A program made the translations under genes and the position numbers. Under the pieces are notes generated by a model. That model did no database searches and was not told the origin of the DNA. It was given only the letters and a program-made list of their open reading frames with translations. DNA of 15,617 nt from Planctomycetaceae bacterium (GTDB lineage: Bacteria > Planctomycetota > Planctomycetia > Planctomycetales > Planctomycetaceae), in assembly GCA_003445035.1 (NCBI GenBank), contig DLVV01000116.1:1-15617 (forward strand), in the 5' to 3' direction. Below, piece after piece: positions 8,966 to 15,617 of the stretch (positions are counted from its first letter, which is position 1; each line of letters opens with the position of its first letter).

Positions 8966-8980
8966 GCACTTCCCCCCCGC

Positions 8981-9011
8981 GGCACCGGCTTCATGCCGGT
9001 GCCCTTTTTTT
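8981..9011 (+). terminator. Intrinsic terminator after the YTV-like gene
   Basis: A perfect 9-bp GC-rich stem (8981-8989 GGCACCGGC with 8995-9003) encloses loop TTCAT and is followed by C and seven T residues (9005-9011). The T-tract is only on the + strand side, so it serves the YTV-like gene and not glnS, whose own end shows no clear intrinsic terminator. The rest of 8867-9061 shows no gene. Confidence 0.88.
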
Positions 9012-9061
9012 GGTGGAGCGAGGAACCGACGCGGGCCACCCGGGGAAATGGCACCGCTGGC

Positions 9062-10768
9062 TCACTTCTTCTGCAACTTGGCCCACTGGTCCCGCATCGT
9101 GACCGTGCGATTGAAAATCGGTGTCTCGGGGCGGCTGTCCTGGTCGACGCAGAAGTAACCCAGCCGCTCGAACTGGTAACGCTGCCCGTCGGTCGCTTCG
9201 CCAAGTGACCTCTCGAGACAACACTCTTGAAGCGTCTCCAGAGCGTTGGGATTGAGGTGCTGCATCCAGTCCTCGTCCCGGGCGATCACCGACGGATCCG
9301 GTTCACTGAACAGGTGGTCGTACAACCTCACCTCGGCTCGCACCGCATGCGCGGCCGAAACCCAGTGAATCGTCGACTTCACCTTGCGGCCATCGGGAGC
9401 CGATCCGCCGCGGGTCTCGGGATCGTAACTGCATCGCAGCTCGATCACCTCGCCGGATTCGTCCTTGATCACGTCGTTGCAGGTCACGAAGAACGCGTAA
9501 CGGAACCGAACCTCGCGACCCGGAGCCAACCGGAAAAACTTCTTCGGAGGATCCTCCATGAAGTCATCCCGCTCGATGTAGAGTTCTCGTGAAAACGGCA
9601 CGTTCCGCGTCCCGGCCGATTCGTCTTCGGGATTGTTGATCGCCTCCAGTTCCTCAACCTGTCCCTCGGGGAAGTTCTCGATCACCACCTTCAACGGCCG
9701 CAACACCGCCATCCGCCTCTCGGAGGTCCGGTTCAGGTCCTCACGCAGGCAGTGCTCGAGCAGCGCGATCTCGGTCACTCCGTCGAACTTGGTCACGCCG
9801 ATCCGATTGCAGAATGACCGGATCGCCTCGGGAGTGTACCCCCGCCGTCGCAGGCCGCGGATCGTCGGCATCCTGGGATCGTCCCAGCCGACGACCATCC
9901 CGTCGTTGACCATCTGCAACAGCCGCCGCTTGCTCATCAACGTATGGGTCAGGTTCAACCTCGCAAACTCGGTCTGCTCGGGGACGTAGATTCCCAGTTG
10001 CTCGATGTACCAGTCGTACAAGCGTCGGTTGTTTTCGAATTCGAGCGTGCAGATCGAATGCGTCACGCCCTCGATCGAATCGGACTGGCCGTGGGTGAAG
10101 TCGTACATCGGGTACAGACACCAGTCGTCACCCTGGCGGTAGTGATGAGCGTGGCGGATCCGGTACATGATCGGATCCCGCATGATCAGGTGAGGCGAGG
10201 CCATATCGATCCTGGCCCGCAACACGTGTTCGCCGTCAGCGAACTCGCCCGCACGCATCTTCTGGAACAGGTCGAGATTCTCCTCGACCGACCGATCTCG
10301 AAACGGGCTCTCAACTCCCACCTCGGCCGACGTCCCCCGGTTCCGACGGATCTCCTCGATCGACTGGCTGTCGACGTAAGCCTTGCCCGAGTTGATCAGT
10401 TGCACCGCCCACTCGTAGAGCTGTTCGAAGTAATCCGATGCGTAGCGGACATCGCCGTGCCATCCGAACCCCAACCAGGTGATGTCCTGCTGGATCGCCT
10501 CGACGAAATCAACGTCCTCCTTGGTGGGATCGGTGTCGTCCATCCTCAGATGGCAAACGCCTCCGTATTCCTCGGCAATCCCGAAGTTCAGACAGATTGA
10601 CTTGGCATGTCCGATGTGCAGAAACCCGTTGGGCTCCGGTGGAAACCGTGTCACAACGCGTTGATCGAACTTGCCCGATTCGTTGTCGGCCTCGACCTTC
10701 TGACGAACGAAATCCACCGAACCGCCTTCGCCCTGGTCGTCGGTCGGGTTCCCGGCCTGGTCATTCAT
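9062..10768 (-). CDS. glnS: Glutaminyl-tRNA synthetase
   Basis: A 568-aa class I synthetase, close to the 554 aa of E. coli GlnRS. It charges tRNA-Gln directly with glutamine in the cytoplasm. The nucleotide-binding HIGH motif is at 51-54 within [21 protein letters not shown] positions 43-63, the KMSKS-type motif is MSKR at 278-281, and the GlnRS-typical stretch [12 protein letters not shown] is at 74-85. The C-terminal half carries the beta-barrel anticodon-binding region. The ATG at 10768 overlaps the gltX stop as ATGA, with an AGGGAG Shine-Dalgarno 7 bases upstream inside gltX, so the two are probably translationally coupled. GlnRS is present in only some bacteria and is thought to derive from the eukaryotic enzyme; its presence implies that the Glu-tRNA-Gln amidotransferase route is not the only one for Gln-tRNA here. 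Confidence 0.97.
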   Translation of the reverse strand: MNDQAGNPTDDQGEGGSVDFVRQKVEADNESGKFDQRVVTRFPPEPNGFLHIGHAKSICLNFGIAEEYGGVCHLRMDDTDPTKEDVDFVEAIQQDITWLGFGWHGDVRYASDYFEQLYEWAVQLINSGKAYVDSQSIEEIRRNRGTSAEVGVESPFRDRSVEENLDLFQKMRAGEFADGEHVLRARIDMASPHLIMRDPIMYRIRHAHHYRQGDDWCLYPMYDFTHGQSDSIEGVTHSICTLEFENNRRLYDWYIEQLGIYVPEQTEFARLNLTHTLMSKRRLLQMVNDGMVVGWDDPRMPTIRGLRRRGYTPEAIRSFCNRIGVTKFDGVTEIALLEHCLREDLNRTSERRMAVLRPLKVVIENFPEGQVEELEAINNPEDESAGTRNVPFSRELYIERDDFMEDPPKKFFRLAPGREVRFRYAFFVTCNDVIKDESGEVIELRCSYDPETRGGSAPDGRKVKSTIHWVSAAHAVRAEVRLYDHLFSEPDPSVIARDEDWMQHLNPNALETLQECCLERSLGEATDGQRYQFERLGYFCVDQDSRPETPIFNRTVTMRDQWAKLQKK

Positions 10769-12357
10769 TGTCCCGCTCCCTGGTCATCCTCGGGTGTCTC
10801 ACACAACTTCAGTGCCCGTTCGATTCTCCGCAGCACGCGCTCGCGCCCCAGCAACTCGAGGCCTTCAAACATCCCGATCCCGGCCGATTTTCCGGTGACG
10901 GCCACCCGGACCGGATGAATGATCTGTCCCAGCTTCAGTTCCTGGCGTTCAACCCACGACTTCATCAACTCCTCCAGCCCCGTCGCATCGAACGATTCGA
11001 CCGAGGCCAACTCGTCGCGGAACGCCGCCAACCAGCCCGCCACACCGTCCTTCCTCAAACGTTTTTTGACCGCCTTCGTATCGTAGACCAGTTCCGCGTC
11101 GTCGACGAAGAACTCGTCGTAGTCCAGCACATCGCTGTAGACTTTCAACCGCTCGCCCATCGCCTCCAGCAACGCCGCGACGAATCCCCGGGTCTCCGCC
11201 TCGGCGACGTCCTCGATCAGTCCGGCCCGCGAGAGGTAGTCCAGGCATCGTTCGAGCCGCTCGTCGGGACACGACTCGTTCATCCAGTGCCCCTGCAGGC
11301 TGACCAGCTTGTCGGGATCGAGTCCGGCCGGACTCTTGACGACCCGGTCCAGAGTGAACGCCCCCACGATCGTCTCGCGAGACATCACCTCGGTCTTGTC
11401 GTCCAGCGACCAGCCCAACCGCGACAGTGCATTGAAGACCGCCTCGGGACGATACCCCATCACCTGGTAGTACTCGACCATCACCGGGTCCGGCCGGTCC
11501 TCACCCCCGCGGCCAATCCGAGGCAGTACGCGGTCGGCGGCCTCGAACAACCGGCGAAACTGGGGATTGTTGCGATACTTGTCGAGCTTCCGCTTGCTGA
11601 GCTTTTCCTGGGTCCCCGGTGCGGCGACATAGGGCACGTGGGCGAAGATCGGCAACTCGTGACCGAGAGCCTGGTGGAGCAGGACCTGTACGGGCGTGTT
11701 GGAGAGGTGTTCTTCGGCACGGATCACGTGGGAAATCCGCATCGCGGCGTCGTCGACGACGGTGGCGAAGTTGTACAGCGGACTGCCGTCTCCTCGCTGA
11801 ATCACCGGATCGGGAATCAGGCCCGCATCCCATTCGACCCGTCCCCGTACCGCGTCCTCGATGACCACCGACTGATCACGGGGCACCTGGAAGCGGACGA
11901 CAAACGGTCGGCCCTCGGCCACGTAGGCTTCGACGGTCTCGGGATCGAGCTCCAGGGAACGGCGAGTCCCCAGAAACGGGACCTGCCGGGCCTCGGCCTC
12001 GGCCCGGGCCGACTGGACTTCCTCGGGAGTGTCGAAACAACGGTACACCCGGCCCTCGGAAAGCAACCGCTCGGCCGCTACCCGATACAGGTCGTCCCGC
12101 TGGCTCTGGAAATACGGCCCCAGGTCTCCCCCCACCTCGGGACCCTCGTCCCAGTCCAACTCGAGCCAACGGAAAGCGTCCAGGATCGGGGCCAGGGCCT
12201 CTTCGACGTTTCGTTGCCGATCGGTGTCGTCGATCCGCAATACGAACGTGCCACCGTGGTGACGGGCGAATAGCCAGTTGAACAGGGCCGTCCGCATCCC
12301 GCCAATATGCATGTAGCCGGTCGGACTGGGGGCAAAACGGGTGCGGATCGACGTCAT
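10765..12357 (-). CDS. gltX: Glutamyl-tRNA synthetase
   Basis: A 530-aa class I synthetase, slightly longer than most bacterial GluRS (about 470-500 aa). It attaches glutamate to tRNA-Glu. The ATP-site motif appears as [20 protein letters not shown] (8-27), and the second signature as KLSKR (252-256). The C-terminal region beyond about residue 340 is the helical anticodon-binding part. The Cys cluster that binds zinc in E. coli GluRS is not conserved here ([10 protein letters not shown] at 105-114, then FLGTRRS), as in several other bacterial GluRS. Because GlnRS is encoded directly downstream with an ATGA overlap, this GluRS is likely the discriminating type specific for tRNA-Glu; that is inference. 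The start at 12357 aligns with the family N-terminus. It lies 56 bases after the LigD-PE-like stop and may share its transcript. Confidence 0.97.
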   Translation of the reverse strand: MTSIRTRFAPSPTGYMHIGGMRTALFNWLFARHHGGTFVLRIDDTDRQRNVEEALAPILDAFRWLELDWDEGPEVGGDLGPYFQSQRDDLYRVAAERLLSEGRVYRCFDTPEEVQSARAEAEARQVPFLGTRRSLELDPETVEAYVAEGRPFVVRFQVPRDQSVVIEDAVRGRVEWDAGLIPDPVIQRGDGSPLYNFATVVDDAAMRISHVIRAEEHLSNTPVQVLLHQALGHELPIFAHVPYVAAPGTQEKLSKRKLDKYRNNPQFRRLFEAADRVLPRIGRGGEDRPDPVMVEYYQVMGYRPEAVFNALSRLGWSLDDKTEVMSRETIVGAFTLDRVVKSPAGLDPDKLVSLQGHWMNESCPDERLERCLDYLSRAGLIEDVAEAETRGFVAALLEAMGERLKVYSDVLDYDEFFVDDAELVYDTKAVKKRLRKDGVAGWLAAFRDELASVESFDATGLEELMKSWVERQELKLGQIIHPVRVAVTGKSAGIGMFEGLELLGRERVLRRIERALKLCETPEDDQGAGQ

Positions 12358-12413
12358 CGTGAGGTCCGTGTGTGGCTGGAGCGGTCGATCTTAGGGGAGG
12401 ATTTCGGCGAGGG

Positions 12414-12821
12414 TCAATCCGGCAGTCGTCGAAAGACCCAATGCGATTCTTCGGGAACCAGTTCGATCCGAGCATTCCAACGGGTCCCGTCGCAGGAGAT
12501 CACTCCACCGTGTCGGACCACCGCAGCCCCGACATCGGATTGGTAGCTCCCCGCGTCCCAACGTATGACCGTTCCGCGATCACCACCGACCGGACCCTCG
12601 TAGTCCAGGTAGACACGTCGATGGGCGGGAAGCGACTCGGCTCGCCACCGTGTCCCCTGCCCCGGATCGTCCAGGATCCGCCAGGTCGCCAGGGGACTCT
12701 CGTCGTCAAGCTCCAGCAGCAGGTCCCAGTGCAGGACCGGGTGGTCGTGAGTCAGGATCACGAAACGGAACACGGGCACCACGCAGTGGGAAGAGCGGCC
12801 GATGGAACACCATTTGCACAC
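12414..12821 (-). CDS. Stand-alone LigD 3'-phosphoesterase-like domain protein
   Basis: A protein of up to 135 aa resembling the 3'-phosphoesterase (PE) domain at the N-terminus of bacterial NHEJ ligase LigD. FVILTHDHPVLHWDLLLEL (20-38) corresponds to the PE motif normally ending HYDFRLE, and LPAHRRVYLDYEGPV (64-78) plus GTVIRWDAGSY (83-93) match the later conserved strands. By spacing, His25, His31, Asp33, His67 and Tyr71 correspond to Pseudomonas LigD His42, His48, Asp50, His84 and Tyr88, while Arg52 is replaced by Leu35. No polymerase or ligase domain is attached, and no Ku gene is in view. The start is uncertain: the GTG at 12821 has a purine tract directly against it, and the GTG codons at 12782 or 12773 would better fit the domain edge. 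Activity is unproven; it could be a divergent nucleic-acid end-processing protein. Confidence 0.72.
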   Translation of the reverse strand: MCKWCSIGRSSHCVVPVFRFVILTHDHPVLHWDLLLELDDESPLATWRILDDPGQGTRWRAESLPAHRRVYLDYEGPVGGDRGTVIRWDAGSYQSDVGAAVVRHGGVISCDGTRWNARIELVPEESHWVFRRLPD

Positions 12822-12899
12822 CTCTTACCATAGACGACTCCGGCGTGCGAACCGCCAAGACCTTCGTGATCAAGTACTCCGCTTTTGGACACCCGTCCC

Positions 12900-14309
12900 A
12901 TGACTCCTCGCGAAGTCCTCGCCCTGTGCCGAGAACGAGAAATCCGGGCCGTCGACCTGCGGTTCATGGACTTTCCCGGGACGCAGAAGCACTTCACGAT
13001 CCCCGTCGAGACGCTGACCGAAGCGTCTTTCGAGGACGGGCTGGGGATCAGTGGGTCAAGCCTGCAGGGATGGCAGGCGATCAACGAAAGCGACATCCTG
13101 GTCGTTCCCCAGCCGGAAACCGCATTCGTCGACCCTTACCGGGCCGGCACCCTGGCGATTTTGGCCAATATCCAGGACCCGATCACCCGCGAGGACTATG
13201 CCAAGGATCCGCGCAATGTTGCCCGAAAAGCGGCACATTACCTCCAATCACTTGGCCTGGCTGACGAAGCTCGAGTGGGGCCGCGGATCGATTTTTTCGT
13301 CTTCGACGGGATCGGGTTCGGCCAGAACGAACAGGAAGCGTTCTACCGGATCGAGAGTCGTGAGGGCCAGTGGCGTGGACGCGACGACCTGCCCGGAACC
13401 GGCACCACCGGGATCCGGCACCGCCAGGGATACCTGGCCGTCCCGCCGACCGATACGCTGCAGGAACTCCGCAACGAGATCCTGCAATCGCTGACCGAGT
13501 GCGGCGTCGCCGTCAGCGGCCACCACCACGGGGTGGCCTCGGCCGGACAGTGCAAGTTTGATCTCGCCCCCGAACCACTGGTCACCGCAGCCGATCACCT
13601 GGTCCGGACCCGCTACCTGGTTCGGAACGCCGCCGCCGTGGCGGGCCAGACGGCCACCTTCATGCCCAAGCCATTGTGGAACGACAACGGCTCCGGACTC
13701 CACCTCAACCTCTCACTCTGGAAGGACGGCGAACCCCTGTTCGCCGGCTCCGGCTACGGGGGACTCTCGCAAACGGCGATGCACGCGATGGGCGGCATCC
13801 TGGCACACGCCCCGGCGCTGTCGGCTTTCTGCTGCCCGACCACCAACAGCTACAAACGACTGGTTGCCGGCTTCGACGCCCCCGTCAACCTCACCTACAG
13901 CTACCGCAACCGCTCGGCGGCAATCCGCATTCCCGTTCACGCCGTGCGGCCCGAGGACAAGCGGTTCGAGTTCCGCTGTCCCGACTCATCGGCCAACGCC
14001 TACCTGGCTCCCGCCGCCCTGCTGATGGCCGCCCTGGACGGCATCCAGAACCAGATCGACCCCGGCCCCCCGCTCGACAAGGATCTCTACGACCTTCAGC
14101 CCGAGGAACTGGGCGAGGTGCCCCGGTTGCCGGGATCACTGACCGAGGCACTGGCGGCGCTGAGAGACGACCACGAGTTCCTGCTGCGGGGCGACGTCTT
14201 CACCGAAGACGTGATCGACACCTGGACGTGGTACAAGACCGAACACGAAATCGACGCGATCCGGCAGCGGCCGCACCCGTTCGAATTCTCACTCTACTAC
14301 GACGTCTAG
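12900..14309 (+). CDS. Type I glutamine synthetase-family protein (GlnA-like) with altered active site
   Basis: A 469-aa protein, the length of E. coli GlnA, and alignable from end to end by eye. Conserved blocks include GWQAINESDI, the HHH run with AGQ (210-221 region), TATFMPKPLWNDNGSGLH, PTTNSYKRLV, RNRSAAIRIP and the C-terminal HPFEFSLYYDV. Tyr397 in DLYDLQPEE matches the adenylylation tyrosine. Normal GS joins glutamate and ammonia using ATP and two metal ions. Here most acidic ligands are changed (E. coli position to residue here): Asp50 to Ser51, Glu129 to Arg129, Glu131 to Asp131, Glu212 to Gly211, Glu220 to Lys219, His271 to Asn270, Glu327 to Asp326. His269, Glu357, Arg321 and Arg359 are kept as His268, Glu357, Arg320 and Arg359. 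It is therefore probably not an ordinary GS: either a pseudoenzyme or a ligase for another substrate. The ATG at 12900 gives the family N-terminus; the in-frame TTG at 12885 is less likely. Confidence 0.9.
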   Translation: MTPREVLALCREREIRAVDLRFMDFPGTQKHFTIPVETLTEASFEDGLGISGSSLQGWQAINESDILVVPQPETAFVDPYRAGTLAILANIQDPITREDYAKDPRNVARKAAHYLQSLGLADEARVGPRIDFFVFDGIGFGQNEQEAFYRIESREGQWRGRDDLPGTGTTGIRHRQGYLAVPPTDTLQELRNEILQSLTECGVAVSGHHHGVASAGQCKFDLAPEPLVTAADHLVRTRYLVRNAAAVAGQTATFMPKPLWNDNGSGLHLNLSLWKDGEPLFAGSGYGGLSQTAMHAMGGILAHAPALSAFCCPTTNSYKRLVAGFDAPVNLTYSYRNRSAAIRIPVHAVRPEDKRFEFRCPDSSANAYLAPAALLMAALDGIQNQIDPGPPLDKDLYDLQPEELGEVPRLPGSLTEALAALRDDHEFLLRGDVFTEDVIDTWTWYKTEHEIDAIRQRPHPFEFSLYYDV

Positions 14310-14329
14310 CAGCCGCACGCGGACCACCA

Positions 14330-15007
14330 CTACCTGGTCGTCTTCTTCTTCTTGGCCTTGGGCTTCACGACCCGCGCGGACTTGATGTAATCCATCCGGG
14401 GAAACTCGGCCTTCAGGTACGCGTTGCCTTCGCTCTGGATCACGCCCTGGTTGGCCTTGCCACCGTACTCGGCGTTGATCTTCGCGATCGCCGTCATCCC
14501 CTCGACCACTTTGCCGAACGGGGTGAATCCCATCTGGTCGAGAAACTTGTTGTCCTTGATGTTGATGAACAACTGGGTGGTCCGGGTGTTGGCTCCGGCC
14601 GTGGCAAAAGTCACCATCCCCTTCAGGTTGCTCTTGCCCGCCGCCGGATCATCCTTGAGATTCGCCAGCCGCCACTTCCCCTGCACCTTCGGATCCCCGT
14701 TGATGCCGAACTGGACCACGAAATTGGGGACGACGCGGAAGAACCGGCACTCGTCGTAGAAACCTCCGGTGACCGCCTCGTGGAACCGATCGGCCCCTCG
14801 CGGTGCCCACTTGCGGGTCACCTCGACAACGAAGTCGCCGCACGACGTCACGAACTTTACCCGGTAACTCTCGGGGCCTTTCGGCGGTGTCGGCTTGGGC
14901 GCCGCCACCTCCTTGGCACCTTTCGCGGCCGGCTTCTTCTCGTCAGCCGCTCCGACCAACACCGCAACCAGGACGGCTGCCGCCAGAACACTCGTGAACT
15001 TCGTCAT
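14330..15007 (-). CDS. Exported cyclophilin-type peptidyl-prolyl cis-trans isomerase
   Basis: A 225-aa protein with a signal peptide (hydrophobic core about 6-18), a Lys/Ala/Pro-rich linker to about residue 45, then a cyclophilin domain of about 160 residues. The catalytic block FFRVVPNFVVQFGINGDP retains the Arg, Phe and Gln that match human CypA Arg55, Phe60 and Gln63. The later strand NTRTTQLFINIKDNKFLD has Phe where CypA has Trp121. It is expected to speed proline isomerisation during folding outside the cytoplasm. The C-terminus ends in a basic tail (KPKAKKKKTTR), unusual for the family and absent from the neighbouring paralogue. The ATG at 15007 has GGAGGA 7 bases upstream and begins the signal peptide; the upstream in-frame extension overlaps the next gene and lacks these. 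The stop faces the GS-like stop with 20 bases between. Confidence 0.9.
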   Translation of the reverse strand: MTKFTSVLAAAVLVAVLVGAADEKKPAAKGAKEVAAPKPTPPKGPESYRVKFVTSCGDFVVEVTRKWAPRGADRFHEAVTGGFYDECRFFRVVPNFVVQFGINGDPKVQGKWRLANLKDDPAAGKSNLKGMVTFATAGANTRTTQLFINIKDNKFLDQMGFTPFGKVVEGMTAIAKINAEYGGKANQGVIQSEGNAYLKAEFPRMDYIKSARVVKPKAKKKKTTR

Positions 15008-15014
15008 GCCGATT

Positions 15015-15020
15015 TCCTCC
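15015..15020 (-). promoter_or_regulatory. Strong Shine-Dalgarno deciding the cyclophilin start
   Basis: On the minus strand GGAGGA precedes the ATG at 15007 by 7 bases (AATCGGC). It lies in the 22-base gap after the upstream paralogue and fixes the start at the signal peptide. Confidence 0.85.
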
Positions 15021-15029
15021 GGTTGGTTG

Positions 15030-15617
15030 TCAGTTCTGCGTCTTGTCGGCCTTGCCATCTTTGTCGGTCCCTTCGACCGTGGCCGTCTTGACGTAATCCA
15101 TGTTGGGAAATTCTTTCTCCAGGTACACGTTGCCCTGCTGCTCGATCAACGGCTGCTGGGGCCGCTCGCCGTACTCGGAGGTGATCTTGTCGACGGCTTC
15201 CATCCCGGACACGATCCGGGCGAAGGGCGAAAAGCCCATGCCGTCAAGCCGCGCGTTGTCCTTGAGACTGATGAACAGCTGGGATGTCCGGGTGTTGGGA
15301 CCCGAGGTGGCAAACGTCAGCGTGCCCCGCTTGTTGCTCTGCGTGACCGGATCGTCGGAGATCTTCTTGTCCCACTTCGAATGGACCGCCGGGTCACCGT
15401 TGATCCCGAACTGGACCACGAAGTTGGGCACCACGCGGAAGAACCGGCAACCGTCAAAGAAGCCGTCCTCGACCAGCTCGCGGAACCGTGCCGCTCCCAG
15501 GGGAGCCCACTCGGGAATCACCTCGATCACCACCTTCCCCTGTGATGTCTCCATCACCACCTGGAAACTCTCCGCCGAGTCCTGTTTCCCCGATGCGGCC
15601 TGTTTCCCCTGTGCGGC
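15030..15617 (-). CDS. Second cyclophilin-type peptidyl-prolyl isomerase, 5' truncated by the window
   Basis: The minus-strand frame is open to the right edge, giving 195 residues without a start. The first visible residues are an Ala/Gly/Lys/Gln-rich linker (AAQGKQAASGKQDSAESF), as in the adjacent paralogue, so a signal peptide probably lies just outside. The domain carries the same catalytic block FFRVVPNFVVQFGINGDP and a similar strand NTRTSQLFISLKDNARLDGMG. The GTG at 15560 (VVMETSQGK) is an internal codon of the first strand and not a real start. The C-terminus (KDGKADKTQN) is acidic/basic mixed and lacks the poly-Lys tail of its neighbour. Closeness in sequence and the 22-base gap indicate a tandem duplication transcribed together. 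Confidence 0.88.
   Translation of the reverse strand, partial: AAQGKQAASGKQDSAESFQVVMETSQGKVVIEVIPEWAPLGAARFRELVEDGFFDGCRFFRVVPNFVVQFGINGDPAVHSKWDKKISDDPVTQSNKRGTLTFATSGPNTRTSQLFISLKDNARLDGMGFSPFARIVSGMEAVDKITSEYGERPQQPLIEQQGNVYLEKEFPNMDYVKTATVEGTDKDGKADKTQN

Noticed and set aside
10597..12273. 558-codon open frame on the + strand
   Set aside because: It is antisense to gltX and the start of glnS, whose catalytic motifs are unmistakable. Its translation is rich in Arg/Gln/His/Pro without a domain.
12885..12899. TTG start for the GS-like protein
   Set aside because: The ATG at 12900 matches the GlnA N-terminus exactly and gives the standard 469 residues. The TTG adds five residues without homology and has no better ribosome binding site.
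12900..14309. Calling the GS-like gene a pseudogene
   Set aside because: The frame is intact at full length, and flanking motifs and both termini are conserved. Only the ligand positions are changed, which argues for selection and against decay.
15008..15058. Upstream start for the first cyclophilin (extra MARPTRRRTDN segment)
   Set aside because: It overlaps the upstream gene and would bury the signal peptide. The GGAGGA site fixes the ATG at 15007.
13676..15091. 471-codon open frame on the + strand spanning the GS-like end and the cyclophilin
   Set aside because: It runs through two genes in wrong frames or strands and has no family features.

Overview
The window is about 15.6 kb of GC-rich, gene-dense bacterial DNA and most likely comes from a planctomycete. 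Three things point there: an excisionase-type HTH plus receiver protein at the left edge, an exported protein built of Tyr/Thr/Val-rich strands like the YTV-motif proteins described in Rhodopirellula, and a bacterial GlnRS encoded next to GluRS. Assignment below phylum is not possible from sequence reading alone. I see no tRNA, rRNA, CRISPR array, transposase, integrase or phage gene. Genes are packed closely, and no gene-free stretch exceeds about 225 bases.

Left part (1-7756, all + strand). A 5'-truncated HTH/receiver protein ends at a strong intrinsic terminator. A GT-C (PMT/ArnT-like) membrane glycosyltransferase follows. A run of five genes then has short gaps or stop/start overlaps: moaC, a long ABC-2 type permease made of two similar halves, two different CNNM/CorC-type (DUF21) membrane proteins joined by a GTGA overlap, and a zinc-ribbon/acidic-linker/membrane protein joined by an ATGA overlap. 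Apart from moaC this looks like a cell-envelope and transport operon.

Middle part (7757-9061). A candidate promoter and RBS precede a secreted YTV-like repeat protein. The gene is followed by a 16-bp perfect palindrome and an intrinsic terminator, which separate it from the convergent block to its right.

Right part (9062-15617). On the minus strand lie a stand-alone LigD 3'-phosphoesterase-like protein, gltX (GluRS) and glnS (GlnRS). The last two overlap by ATGA, so the enzymes charging Glu and Gln are probably made together. Divergent from this block is a full-length type I glutamine-synthetase-family protein. It keeps the fold and the adenylylation-site tyrosine but has lost most of the acidic metal- and ammonium-binding residues, which is the most unusual observation here. 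Two related exported cyclophilin-type peptidyl-prolyl isomerases run convergently to it on the minus strand, and the second is cut by the right edge.

The best candidates for new biology are the active-site-altered GS homologue beside gltX-glnS, the small LigD-PE-like protein lacking the motif arginine, the zinc-ribbon protein with a twice-repeated Leu-Trp motif, and the two-in-one permease with no ATPase partner in view.
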